From Carallia brachiata (Eukaryota; Streptophyta; Magnoliopsida; Malpighiales; Rhizophoraceae), in contig JADCRB010000001.1 of assembly GCA_021464245.1 (NCBI GenBank), forward strand, positions 5,403,186-5,467,185: 64,000 nt of DNA. Direction: 5' to 3'. Below are positions 29,745 to 40,892 of the stretch, piece by piece. Both the position numbers and the translations under genes were made by a program. Positions within the stretch are counted from its first letter, which is position 1, and each line of letters opens with the position of its first letter. A model generated the notes under the pieces. The model ran no database searches, was not told the origin of the DNA, and worked only from the letters and a program-made list of their open reading frames with translations.

Positions 29745-31339
29745 TGTTAGTGTGTGCTCTAATAATCAATCGGTTGGTTGTTTTTTAAATATATATTAAA
29801 TATTTTATGCATGTAATTTCATAAATAAATGTATTTTTATCTTTTATTTTACTTATATACATGATATTACTATCAGTAAACTCTAAAGATAATGTTTTTA
29901 AAATAAACATACTTTGCAAACGTAATTACGATTAGATCATAATGAGATATTTATTGTATTAAAGTATTATTCTTAAATATTCCTAATCGACACGTTATTG
30001 AGATTAGACATGAATGGCCATGAGACCAACACAAGTTATGTTCCTTTCTTACGAAGAAAGCAATTAATCTCATAAATTGAAGTATAAAGATACTTGAACA
30101 AACATGTGAGTGTTTGTTAGATGTACAAGTTCACTAAGTCGACCCGCCATGAGAATATCCAAATTGAACATTACTTGTGTGTTTGTGGAATTACTCATGT
30201 GACGGTCGTATAAGTGATCATTGGATTTAAGATCACCAAGGTATCTTACATATGAATTATTATACTTTGACCTGGCCTTTGGCCTAATCAAGAATCACTT
30301 ATGAGGGCTTGTATTAGACATCATATGAGCTATATGGAGAGAACTGAGTGATTAATAAATAATTCATCACCCTAAAATAATCTTAAGAGAGTGTTCCAAT
30401 GTTTTTATAGGATATTGATTCAATAAATTCCTTTGGCCAAGCTGGAGTGAGCATTCATAAAGAGTTATGTTCTCATTCGCGAAATTAATGATCAATATTT
30501 GAGAACAATATAATTAAATAAGAGCAGACACTAATTCCATACAATATATATAATTGGAACATTTGTATGATAAAAGTATTGAATTACACTGAGAGACCAT
30601 GCACCGAAAGGATTTGTCAAATCACTTTGACAGTCTTGACATTTGGGACCCATGAGAAGCTGATAGATGTTAATTTTGATCTACAGATATAAATTAATTA
30701 ATTAAAAAATTAATGATAAATCAAAAGATTTTTATTTATCTAATTTTTTGGAATTATAATTTATATCCATTGTCAACATATTAGGATCTTAATAGGTCAC
30801 ACACATTAAGAAAATTGGTGAAGAAGTAAAAAGAGATTAAGTTGCATTTGATTGAAAAGTTTAAGAAATTTTTTTAGTCAAATATGTGATATATGAATTT
30901 ATAACGATTAAAGTATAATTTATGAGAAATTACACTAGGGCTTACATAGCCTAATGTCTTTATAAATAAAACTTTATAAGGTCTACCTAAAAGATAGTTT
31001 TTTTTTAATGTTTAGAGTTAGCACTCTTTTTAGGCTTACCCTTCTCTCTCTTCTGCTCCCTAAAAGAGTTTAGGTTTGGAAGAGTTGTCTTCTGCAGTTC
31101 TTATGTGGATACTATTATAGGACGGACGTTTAGACGATGGTGTTTGTGACAACCCGCCAATTAGGCCTAAAAGAGAAGAGAAAGAGAATAGAAGAATTAA
31201 ATTGCTAATAACTATCTCTTCCTTTTAGACTAATTTTTTAATCATATTTAACAAGCGTCGATCCGTTATTAGAAATCAATTTTACAATACTTGTTTTCAC
31301 TGTAATTTTATCTGATAAAACTCTCTACAATTCTTTACA
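29745..31339 (+). repeat. 5' LTR of the copia element
   Basis: It begins TGTTAGTGTGTGCTC and ends TCTACAATTCTTTACA directly before the primer-binding site. It is about 1.6 kb, long for copia. Shared blocks with 38411-39925 include AATCGGTTGGTTG/AATCAGTTGGTTG, TGAACAAACATGTG, TTGTTAGATGTACAA and the final CTCTCTACAATTCTT. Confidence 0.88.
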
Positions 31340-31340
31340 G

Positions 31341-31352
31341 TGGTATCAGAGC
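31341..31352 (+). other. primer-binding site (tRNA-Met)
   Basis: TGGTATCAGAGC follows the 5' LTR after one base. It is complementary to the 3' end of plant initiator tRNA-Met and sets the LTR boundary and element polarity. Confidence 0.9.
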
Positions 31353-31589
31353 CTAATTCACTTATTAAATATGATTTAATTGCACATTTGATTGTTATTG
31401 ATTATCAATTCGATTCATTTATATGTTGATTTGATGTAATTACAATTTTAATTAATTCCTCAAATTTATTTTTCGGTTGAACAAAAAAAGAAAAATTATG
31501 GAACTGCTGCCGCTACCTAAAGTTGTATCGCAAGAAAGAATTGTTTTTTCTTGTGGTTGCAATTCACGTTTATATGATATATATTCTAA

Positions 31590-32951
31590 GGGCCCGTTTG
31601 AAAACGCTATCAGTTTTTTATTTCTGTTTTATTTTTTGTTTTTTGATATTTGCTAAATTTTTGTATTTATTGCTGTTAATTTTTGTTTTTTTTCTATAAG
31701 AATAAAAAAATAGATAGAAAAAGGATAGTGAGAGAAATGGTAAAAAGAGTATAAATAAAGAGAGAAAAATGGAAGAGAGAGAGAGAGAGAAGAGGGTAGA
31801 GAGAGAAATAGTAGAGAGAGAAAAAGGAGAGAGAAAGATAGAAGAAAGAGAATGAGTAGAGATAATGACAGAAAGAGAAAAGGTTGAGAAAGAATGAGTA
31901 AATAGAATAGCAGAGAGAGAAAAATGAGAGAGAGAGAGGGTAGAGAGAGAATGAGTAGAGAAAATGACAGAGAGAGGAAAGAGAGAGGGTAGAGAAAGTT
32001 CGAGCAAAGAGAATGATAGCGAGAGAAAAATGAGAGAGAGAGAGGGTAGAGAGAGAATGAGTAAGGAGAATGGTAAAACAAGAAAAAAAAGAGAGTCTGG
32101 GTTGAGATAGAATGAATAGAGAGAGAAAAAGGAGAGAGAGAGGGTAGAGAGATAATAGTAGAGTGAGAAAAAGGAGAGAGAATGTGGGTACAGAAAGGAG
32201 AGACAATCTAGGTAAACAGAGAATGGTAGAGAGAAAAAAGAGAGATAGAGAGAGAGGGTAGAGAGAGAGTAGAGAGAATGATAGAGCAAGAAAAAGAAGA
32301 GAGAATGGTAGAGAGAGAAAAATGAGAAAGTGAGCGGGTATAGAGAGAATGAGTAGAGAGAATGGTTGAGGGAGAAAAAGGAGAGAGAGAGAGAGTGGGC
32401 AGAGGGAGAATTAGTAGAGAATGGTAGAAAGAGAAAAAGGAGAAAGATGGTAGAGAAAGAATGAGTAGAGAGAGAAAAGAGAGAGAGAGGGTAGAGAGAG
32501 AATGGTAGAGATAAAAAAAGGGGAGAGAGGGTAGAGAGGGAATGATAGAGATAGAAAAAGAGAGAAAGGGTAGAGAGAATGAGTAGAGAAAGAAAATAGA
32601 GAGAGAGGGTAGAGAGAGAATGGTAGAGATAGAAAAGGGAGAGAGAGGGTAGAGAAAGAATGAGTAGTGAGAGAAAAAATGTAGAGGGATAGAGAGAGGA
32701 TGAGTAAAGAGAGATATGGTAAAGAGGGTGGATAGAGAAAGAAAATGTTGTGAGAGAAAGTATAGAAAAAAAAAAGTGAAAAACAAAATCGGAAAGCTAG
32801 TTTTTATTGTTTTCCCTTTTTTTTTTTGAAAAACACTTTTAACTTTTCAACAAAAAAACAGAATTTTTTTTTTTTGTGAAAAAAAACAGGTGTTTTTTTT
32901 TTGTGAAAAATAAACAGAAAACAGAAAACAAAATTCATTCCAAACGGACCC
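31590..32951. mobile_element. 1.36-kb inverted-repeat element nested in the copia leader
   Basis: The ends are GGGCCCGTTTGAAAACG and, reversed, GGGTCCGTTTGGAATG. They are flanked by TAA on both sides (31587-31589, 32952-32954); if the ends are taken one base inward the flank is CTAAG on both sides. GGG-C/T-CCGTTTG ends with a TAA duplication suggest a Tourist/PIF-Harbinger-type non-autonomous element. Subterminal regions are T-rich on the left and A-rich on the right and can pair (TTCTGTTTTATTTTTTGTTTT with the A-rich end). The interior is almost entirely GA-rich repeat. There is no transposase. Confidence 0.7.
31715..32770 (+). repeat. about 1.05-kb purine (GAGA) minisatellite
   Basis: The plus strand is almost pure purine, built from degenerate repeats of GAGAGAGAGGGTAGAGAGAG, AATGAGTAGAGA and AATGGTAGAGAGAGAAAAA modules of roughly 50-60 bases. 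The opposite strand is CT-rich, giving long but meaningless Ser/Leu/Phe frames of up to 223 codons. Such tracts can adopt triplex (H-DNA) structures and match GA-repeat motifs bound by plant BPC/GAGA-binding proteins; both are general knowledge, not shown here. Confidence 0.85.
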
Positions 32952-32954
32952 TAA

Positions 32955-33169
32955 GATTACCGAGCTTGGATTTATTGGCCGAGGGTGGCACAAGCTTAGC
33001 AAGGCCAAATTGGCCTACGAGGCTACCTTTTGGGGTAACTTGCCTTAAGTAATATTAGATTACCGAGCTTGGATTTATTGGCTGAGGGTGGCACGAGCTT
33101 AGCAAGGCCAAATTGGCCTTGCCGAGGCTACCTTTTTGGGTAAGTTGCCTTAAGTAATATTAGATTACC
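32955..33169 (+). repeat. two-copy ~104-bp tandem repeat
   Basis: GATTACCGAGCTTGGATTTA starts at 32955, again at 33058, and GATTACC a third time at 33163. Each unit contains GAGGGTGGCAC-AGCTTAGC and the near-palindrome AGGCCAAATTGGCCT. The second unit has a few extra bases (TTGCC). It lies immediately beside the nested inverted-repeat element in the leader. Confidence 0.85.
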
Positions 33170-34833
33170 TAAGGCCATAGCACATGGACAGCAAGGTTTG
33201 ACCTTTTTGTGCACACGTGTGCGTGGTACCAAAAAGGGTAGCGTTTTGCATGGTCATGGATTTGATACATACGTGTTACACATATTGTGAACACGTTATT
33301 GTATATTGGGAAAAGTTCTCATATATTCGTAAGATGCCGTTCATGTCCCACAATTATTTTGATATGATCGAAATACTAGTGTTCTAAATTGTTTAGAACT
33401 AAAACACCTAATTTGATTAGGTTGTTAAATAAAAAGCATTTTAATTCAAATAAAATTTAGATAAATTATTTTTCTAAATTATAATTATGTTTGACTAAAA
33501 TTTAAACATCCTAATTAGATTAGGGGTTTGTGTCAGATTAGGTTTTTGGTTGAATTAGAAAATTGTTTTCTAATTTAGTTAAGACCCTTTTTAAAGTTAA
33601 TTAAATCTAATTTATTTCGAACTTCTCATTAGATTATAAATCCTAATTAAGCTGTAACTCTTTATGTCATTAAAAATCATATTTGCAATTGGTACCATCA
33701 AATTAATTTAATTTAATTTAGTATTTTTAATTATTAAAAATATTATTTTAAATTACATGTAAGATCACTAACTAAAATTGAACGTGTATTTAATGCACAT
33801 AATATGATTATGATGGCATGATAAACGGTTATGGACTCAATAGACCAATGCGATTATGTTTATAATTGAGTGGCATTTTATTTTAGGTGTAGAGAGAACT
33901 GCATTCCCTGCCTTTCTCTAAATCTCTGATTGTAATTCTTTTCTCATCTAAACTCCCTTCGAATGTAACTTGAAGTTTCTCTTCCAATTATGCAAATATT
34001 ATGTAATTAGAGAATTTAGGATTTAGATAGAAAATTTATTTGTAATCATGGAGATCAAGACAAAGGCGCTAAAAAAGACATCAAAAGGAGGTTGCTAGCA
34101 GATGGACTTTTGAAGACCATGTTGCAATCCCCTAGGATTTGACCATCTACCTTCCTTTTATGGCTCGAGGAAATTAGCTTAGTAGGGTCCATAATCATTC
34201 ATATTAGAATGGCATGCTATGATTGTATGTTATATATGTGATATATACTACAATTGTGATGCCAAATGCATGAGATGGACATTAATTAACAAAATCCCTC
34301 AAATTAAATATTAAGTACGTATTGAGAGTACGATGAGTTGCCTTCCGTAATCACAATATAAAACCAAAGTTCTGTTTAAGATTGATTTGTTGAGTCACTC
34401 AAGATCACCTTAACCTGGATCTATTTAATATTATGATTGATGGGTCCTACTTAACTAAATTTATATGATTTGGATGAGTCACTCATGATCATGTAAATTT
34501 AGAGGCAATGGTTAGGCAAAACATATATGATATGTTTAGACAAGGAGTTGTCACATAACTGATCTAAGAGTCACATTGGATGTGATTGGTAAGTTACGTT
34601 ACGTACTTAATTTAGTTTATTTGATTTGTTGAGTCACTCAAGGTCAAATAAATTAAATGAGATCCTAGCCCACTAGAAAATCCAATGAGATTTTCCAAGT
34701 TAATAGTGAGGGCTATTAATTTGAGTAAAATAGTCGAGCGATGACCAAAATAATGATTGAAGACCTAATCCATTTTCGTATGTATACATGAAACTAATAC
34801 TCACCTTCTTTATATGCATAGGTTGGTAGAAAA
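33170..34833 (+). other. leader of the copia element, no gene
   Basis: About 1.65 kb between the tandem repeat and gag with no open frame of note. A CTCAAGATCA/TTGAGTCACTCAAG motif recurs four times between 34390 and 34660 in varied form (GAGTCACTCAAGATCACC, GAGTCACTCATGATCATG, GAGTCACTCAAGGTCAAA). This may be a leader repeat of the family. Confidence 0.5.
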
Positions 34834-35325
34834 ATGAGTAATATCATGTCCATACGTAGCATACTTAATACTAATAAACTTGCTGGACTAAATTTCTTGG
34901 ACTGGTATAAAAACTTGAGCATTGTTCTCAAAGAAGCAAAGATACTATATATCCTTAATGATCCTATTCTTGATCCTCTATTTGAGGGTGCTGATAAGCA
35001 AAAAGTAGAGGCATATAATCACCATAAAGATGATGATAACTTGGCTACATATGTAATATTAGCCAGCATGTCTCCTAATCTTCAAAGGCAGTATGATAAC
35101 ATGGATGTATTCACAATTATTGTGCATCTCAAAAATTTGTTTCATACACAATCTAGATCTGAGAAATATGAGATCTCTAAGGAATTGTTCCACTGCGAGA
35201 TGACAGAAGGATCTTTAGTAAATTCTCATGTACTGAAGATGACTGGCTACTCAAAGAAGTTGGGCAAATTGAATTCTGTCATGGATCAAGATCTAAGTAG
35301 ATTTGATCAAAGCATTAAAACCTAG
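34834..35325 (+). pseudogene. copia gag, N-terminal and middle part
   Basis: A 163-codon open frame starts MSNIMSIRSILNTNKLAGLN, with FLDWYKNLSIVLKE and later KELFHCEMTEGSLVNSHVLK, a standard copia gag (UBN2-type) domain. The usual length is well over 200 residues up to the zinc knuckle. Here the sequence jumps from KLNSVMDQDLSRFDQSIKT to the linker before the knuckle, which is in an overlapping frame (35303-). A deletion and frameshift have therefore removed the middle/C-terminal gag. The start codon is the first ATG after the leader. Confidence 0.85.
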
Positions 35326-35548
35326 AGGTGGTGACAACAAGGACAACAGTAAGGACACATGCCAGTATTGTGACAAAGAAGGCCATTGGAAGAGGAACTA
35401 TAAGGAGTTCCATGCAGGTCTAAAGGACGAGAAGCTTATGGAAGCTTCGAGTTTGAGCATGTTTATGATTGAGATCTATCTATCTACTTATAATTATTCA
35501 TCTTGGGTATTGGATACTAAGTGTAGTTCTTATATTTTAGAAATGTGA
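35303..35548 (+). pseudogene. copia zinc knuckle and protease start
   Basis: An 81-codon frame contains CQYCDKEGHWKRNY, a CCHC knuckle in which the last Cys is replaced by Tyr. It then contains SSWVLDTKCSSYI, where the retropepsin active-site DTG has become DTK. Both substitutions would disable the proteins. The rest of the protease continues in other frames to about 35740. Confidence 0.82.
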
Positions 35549-35741
35549 AAGAACTAAAAAGTAGTTGATCATTACAAAAAGACGAGGTAGATTTACGAGT
35601 TGCTAATAGGTAAGGGTTGTTGCATTATTTGTTAGAACTTTTATTTACCTTTGTCCTTAGGCCTAGTATTGGAACTTAATAATTGTTATTATATTCCAGT
35701 ACTTTCCAAAAACATCATTTCCATTTCATGTTTAGCATTAA

Positions 35742-36358
35742 ATGGGTTTAATTTCAATTTTAAAAACAAAGGTTATTCTTTTTTATGAGAATGACGTTTA
35801 TTATGGTTCTAGATCTTATACAAATGGTTTGTATGTGCTTGATCTATATAGTCTTATTCTCAACATAGGAAATAAAAGACTCAAAATAGATAATCAAAGT
35901 GCATCTTTTGTATGGCATAGTCGATTGCGTCACATCAATGGAACAATTGTCACCAAGTTACATAAGGATGACTACTTGGATCCATTTGATCATGAATCAT
36001 ATTGAACATATGAATCTTGTTTATTAGGAAAATGACTAATTCTCCTTTTAAAAGAAAAGGAGAACATGCCAATAAATTATTAAGGCTTATACATTTAGAT
36101 GTATGTGGTCTAATGACAATTTATACAAGAGGTGGTTTCTGTTATTTCATTACATTCACAGATGACCATTCCAAATATGGTTATGTACATTTAGTAAAAC
36201 ACAAATCTGAATCATTTGAAAAGTTCAAAGAATTTATTTATAAAGTTGAGAAACAAACTGAAAAAAGTGTTAAAGCACCTCGATCGAATTGCAGTGGTGA
36301 ATACTTAGGCCATGAGTTCCGTCATTACTTTAAAAAGATTGAGATTCTTTCACAATAG
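35742..36358 (+). pseudogene. copia GAG-pre-integrase and integrase
   Basis: The first frame (35742-36005) ends with FVWHSRLRHIN, the GAG-pre-integrase motif. After a stop, the second frame (36017-36358, 113 codons) carries the integrase core: LIHLDVCGLM with the first Asp, FITFTDDHSKYGYVHLV, and SNCSGEY where intact elements have a third-position Asp (SDRGGEY-type). The zinc-binding N-terminus is damaged by the stop. Downstream integrase text is broken up to about 36730. Confidence 0.85.
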
Positions 36359-36739
36359 ACTCTTTTTGGAACCTGACAACACAACGGTGCTTCTGAAATA
36401 AGAAATCTTATTAGATATGGTTCATTACATGATGAGTCATACTAATATTCCACTTTTTGGGGATACGCCATTGAAGATTTGGAGATGTGACATTTATATG
36501 AAGCGTGCATTATTTGAAAATGGGGATCTAAGTTAGATAAATGCAAATTTCTAGGGTATCCAAAATAAATTTTTGGATGCTACTTTTACAACTTAGTTGA
36601 GCAAAATGTGTTTGTCTCAAAACATATAGAGAGAGAGAGAATTTGTTCTCCAAAGGAGTAGTGAGAGCAAAATAGATTTTGAAGAAGTTCAAGGCGCACA
36701 AGCACGCATCCAATTGGAACCTAGCCAAAGGATGATGTA

Positions 36740-37732
36740 ATGGTTGCACAGGTTGATGCTCAAGTGACACAAAAACTCCAAAAATCTAATATGATAGATC
36801 AACTCCTTAAATGGTACCAGTTACTCGTTGAGAATAAGAATGATGTATTGCTCCTAGAGGATGAGCCTACTAGTTATGATGAGGCAATATCTGATATTGA
36901 CTCATTTAAATGGTTGGAAGCAATGAAGTCTGAAATGGATTCCATGTACACTAACCAAGTTTGGACCTTAGTTGATCCACTTGAAGGGATTAAACCCATT
37001 GGCCGTAAAGGGGTCTTTAAGAGAAAGATTGATGTGGATGGAAATACACAGACTTTCAAAGCAAGACCAGTTGCTAAAGGTTACAAACAAAGGCAAGGAA
37101 TTGACTTCACTAGTAGTCATGTTTAAATCTATTCGAATACTTCTGCCTATTGTTGCATACCATGACTAGGAGATTTGGCAAATAGATGTCAAAACAACAT
37201 TCCTAAATTGAATTGACTTAAGGATGTGTATATGACAACCTAAGGGTTTTGTATCCAAAGAGAATGCCAATAGGGTGTGCAAGTTGCAAAAGTCCATTTA
37301 TGGACTTAAGCAGGCTTCAAGGTGTGGAACATCCATTTTGTTAAGACAATCAAAGAGTTTGATTTTATTCAAAACATAGATGATCCTTATGTTTACAAAA
37401 AGCTTAGTGGAAGTGTAGTAATTTTGCTAATTCTATATGTGCATGATATATTATTAATAGGAAATGATATGCCAATGCTCCAATCTATAAAAGTTTGGTT
37501 GTCTAAGAACTTCTCCATAAAAGACTTGGGAGAAGCAACCTATATTTTGGGAATTAAGATCTATAGAGATAGATTCAAAAGGCTGCTTAGATTATCCCAG
37601 TCTACATATATAGACAAAGTGCTAAAGAGGTTTAGCATAGAAAGATCTAAGAAAGGATTCTTACCTATGCGTATGACATGTATTTCTCTAAGGACATGTG
37701 TCCTAAGGCTCAAGAAGAGACAGATAGGATGA
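36740..37732 (+). pseudogene. copia reverse transcriptase
   Basis: The first open segment (36740-37126) has the usual RT entry: ISDIDSFKWLEAMKSEMDSM, NQVWTLVDPLEGIKPIG, KARPVAKGYKQRQGIDF. A broken stretch (about 37127-37320) includes SIYGLKQASR. The second segment (37322-37732) has LILYVHDILLIGND, where the catalytic YVDD box is YVHD, then FSIKDLGEATYILGIKIYRD. The missing first Asp of YVDD would abolish polymerase activity even without the stops. Confidence 0.88.
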
Positions 37733-38395
37733 ATAAGATCCCCTATGCATCAGCTATAGGGTCTGTCATGTATGTGATGCTATGTACGAGACCAAATGTC
37801 TGTTATGCTTTAAGCATAACGAGTAGACACTAGGTTGATTCGAGTGAGAGTCACCAGATTGTAGTTAAGAATATTTTTAAATACTTGAAAAGGATTAAGG
37901 ATGCCTTTCTAGTCTACAAAGGAGGTGAATTTAGAGTTTAGGGATATTTAGATGCGAGCTTCTAATCTGAAAGGGATGATAGTAAGTTGCAGTCTAGATA
38001 CATCTTTACTCTTAATGGTGGTACTATCAGTTGGAAAAGTTCCAAGCAAGAGACAACTACAGATTTTACTACCAAAACTGAATACATAGCTGCATCTAAG
38101 GCATCAAAAGAAGTAGTCTAGATCAAGAAGTTCATCTCTAAACTTAGTATGGTTCCTAGTATTGTTGACCCAGTAGTGGTGTATTGTGACAACAATAGAG
38201 CCATTGCACAATCAAAGGAACCAAGGTCTCATCAATGATCCAAACATGTACTCAAGCGTTTCCATCTCATCAAAGAGATTGTTGAGAGGAAAGATATAAA
38301 GATAGAGTAAGTACCTATTGAAGAGAATCTGATAGATCCTTTTATGATCGCCAAGTGGGATGTTATGGTATTAGATACATAGGTGATTGGCTATA
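37733..38395 (+). pseudogene. copia RNase H
   Basis: With several stops, the plus strand reads IPYASAIGSVMYVMLCTRPN, ISWKSSKQETTTDFTTKTEY, VYCDNNRAIAQSKEP and RFHLIKEIVERKDIKIE. These are the standard C-terminal copia RNase H blocks. It ends just before a purine-rich stretch (GCAAGTTAGAGAT) that would be the polypurine tract preceding the 3' LTR. Confidence 0.82.
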
Positions 38396-38410
38396 GTGCA
38401 AGTTAGAGAT

Positions 38411-39925
38411 TATCAGTGTGTGCCCTAGTAGCCAATCAGTTGGTTGCTATTTGAATATACATTGAATAATGCATGCATGCAATTTTATAAATAAAGGCAT
38501 TTTTATCTTTAGTCTTATTTATATCCATGATATTATGATCTATAAACTCTGAAGATAAAGTCTATTAAATAAATATACTTTGAAAAAGTAATTATGATTC
38601 AGTCATAATTATGAGACTCGCAAATGTTATATTCCTTTTTTTATGAAGAAAGCACTTGATCTCATAGACTGAAGTATAGAGATAGTTGAACAAACATGTG
38701 GGTGCTTGTTAGATGTACAACTTCAATGAATTGACCCACTATGAGAATTCCCAAATGGAACATTACTTGTATGTATGTGGAATTGCTCATGTGATGCTTG
38801 TGTTAGTGCTCCTTAGACTTGAGATCACCAAGATGTATTGTATAGGAATTATTATGCTTTGATTTGGCCTTTGGGTTGTCCTAATTAAGGATAGGTTGTG
38901 ACGGCTTGTATTGGGAATAGTATGACTTATATGAAGATAGCTAAGTGATCAATCAAAGATTTACCCCCCTGAAGTAATTACGGGAGAATGTTCTACTGTT
39001 CTTGTAGGATATTGATTCAATAAATTTCTTGGATAAGGTGGAATGAGCATTCATAAAGAGTGGTGTTCTCATTAACAAGATCAATAATCTATATTTGAGA
39101 ACAAACAAAATTAAATAAGAGTAGACACTAATTCTATACTCTATATCTAATTGGAACATTGTATAGTGAAATGATTAAATTACATTGAGAGACTGTGCAT
39201 TGAAGGGATTTATCACACCACTTTGATAGTGTTGACATGTGGGTGGTCATGACACGTTGTTAGATGTCAATTTTGATCTATGGATATAAATTAATTAATT
39301 AAAGAATTAATAATAAATTAAAAGAGTTTTATTTATTTAATCCTTTGGGTTTTTAATTTATATCCATTGCCAATATGTCAAGATCGTAATGGGTCATACA
39401 CATAAGGAAATTGGTAAAAGATGTAAAAGGAGATCAACTTGGACTTGATTGAAAAGTTAAAGAAACTTTTGTGGTCAAATATGTGATATTTGAATTTATA
39501 AGGACAAAAGTATAATTTATGAGAAATTACACTATGGCTTATATAGCCTAAGGTCTCTATAAATAGAACCTTATAACGCCTGCCTAACAGACGATTTTTT
39601 CTACATTTAAAGCTAGCACTCTTCTTAGGCTTGCCCTTCTCTCTCTTCTTTTCCCTAAAAGAGTTTAGGGTTAGAAGAGTTAATTTTCGCGATTCTTGTG
39701 TGGATACTATTAAAGGCCAGACATTTGAAATGTGGTGGTTTGCGACAGCCCACTAATTAGGCTTAAAAGAGAAGAGAAGAATTAAATTGCTGGTAACTAT
39801 CTCTTCCTCTTAAACTTGTTCTTTAATTGTATTTATTAATCAACTAATCTGTTATTAGGAATCGATTTTAAAATACCTGTTTCTACTGCGATTTTATTTG
39901 ATAAAACTCTCTACAATTCTTAACA
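38411..39925 (+). repeat. 3' LTR of the copia element
   Basis: It aligns with 29745-31339 along its length. Its start has decayed (TATCAGTGTGTGCCC instead of TGTTAGTG), and it ends TCTACAATTCTTAACA. It is about 80 bases shorter than the 5' LTR. By eye, aligned stretches differ about once every five to seven bases, indicating an old insertion. Confidence 0.85.
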
Positions 39926-40573
39926 ATGAGGTTAAGCATATGACTGTAGAGGGTGATGTAGAGGTGTTTTCAGATAATGGTATGGACGAGGGGCCTCATG
40001 AATGTCCCAGAATAACATTGTCTACCCCCACGAAGTCTGTTATTCATAAGCTATGAAAAAAAACACTCATCTCAAACTCTTGGGGTGCAAGCTAGGCTAT
40101 TTTTTTCTCTGCCACAGACTAAGATAAATATAGTCTCTTCATAGCAGCTTTAACTAAATCGACTTGGGTAATGAGTTCTTTCTATTGTAGGATGTATCAA
40201 ATTGAACTTGAGCAGCTTACCTTTCTAGTAACAACAGCTTTAGTGAAATACAACAAGAGAAGTGTTCAAGCACCAGCTAGAGCTAAACCCAAGCACCCGG
40301 AATAGGACTATTAGTTTGGAAGCACTAGTAATAGCAAAGATTCAACCAATTTGTAGATGGCAACTCAAGCAGAAGGAAAATTCCAGCAACTTGAGCAAAA
40401 ACTTACACAACTTAAAGTCAACAATAGAGGCTATTAGCAATCCAATCAAATCAGTCTCGACCTCTTCAGTGGAACAATGGCAGCAAAGACAACCATTGTA
40501 GTAGCAAAAGGTGTTAATAGCAAATCCTACTAATGAGAAAAAAATATCTACCAGTAGTCTCCAAATCAACCAA
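39926..40573. other. sequence between two copia elements
   Basis: No recognised domain. A 79-codon plus-strand frame at 40262 is Ser/Leu/Gln-rich and unassigned. The stretch may be the target DNA shared by both insertions or more of the second element's 5' region. Confidence 0.35.
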
Positions 40574-40798
40574 TGGTAGATAAAAGAAGTTGCATATCAT
40601 ATTTATGTATTGAAATTATCAATTATGTGTTGTATTGTTATTTACTTAAGGATCAAATTTTGTAGCCATAAAAGCAGTTTATGAAATTGAAAGTTATAAT
40701 AGAGATGAATTGTTGCCAATCAAATTGCAATCACTTTGACAACTTCAATTTTTTCAAACCTCCATAACCAAAAACACATTAAACATACCAAATTAGCA
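40574..40798 (+). repeat. possible 5' LTR of the second copia
   Basis: It begins TGGTAGATAAAAGAAG and ends CAAATTAGCA directly before the primer site. At 225 bp it would be an ordinary short copia LTR. Without a second copy in the window the start is only inferred. Confidence 0.4.
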
Positions 40799-40892
40799 GT
40801 GGTATCACAGGTCTTAGATCTTAATGGGCTTGAACTCACTCTAGTATACTACCACAAACAAAAAAACACAGAATTATCATAGATTTGGTTCA

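Larger units (their letters stand above)
29745..39925 (+). mobile_element. complete but inactive Ty1/copia element
   Basis: Two long related LTRs bracket a tRNA-Met primer site, a long leader, gag, protease, integrase, RT and RNase H in copia order, all on the plus strand. Total length is about 10.2 kb, enlarged by a nested 1.36-kb inverted-repeat element in the leader. The LTRs have diverged noticeably by eye and every pol domain carries stops or catalytic substitutions, so the insertion is old. The 5-base sequences flanking the element (AGCAG before, ATGAG after) do not match clearly. Confidence 0.88.

Noticed and set aside
31618..32786. Long minus-strand open frames (up to 223 codons) rich in Ser, Leu, Phe and Tyr
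   Set aside because: They are the CT-rich strand of the GAGA minisatellite; several overlapping frames are all open because the repeat lacks stop codons, not because of coding selection.
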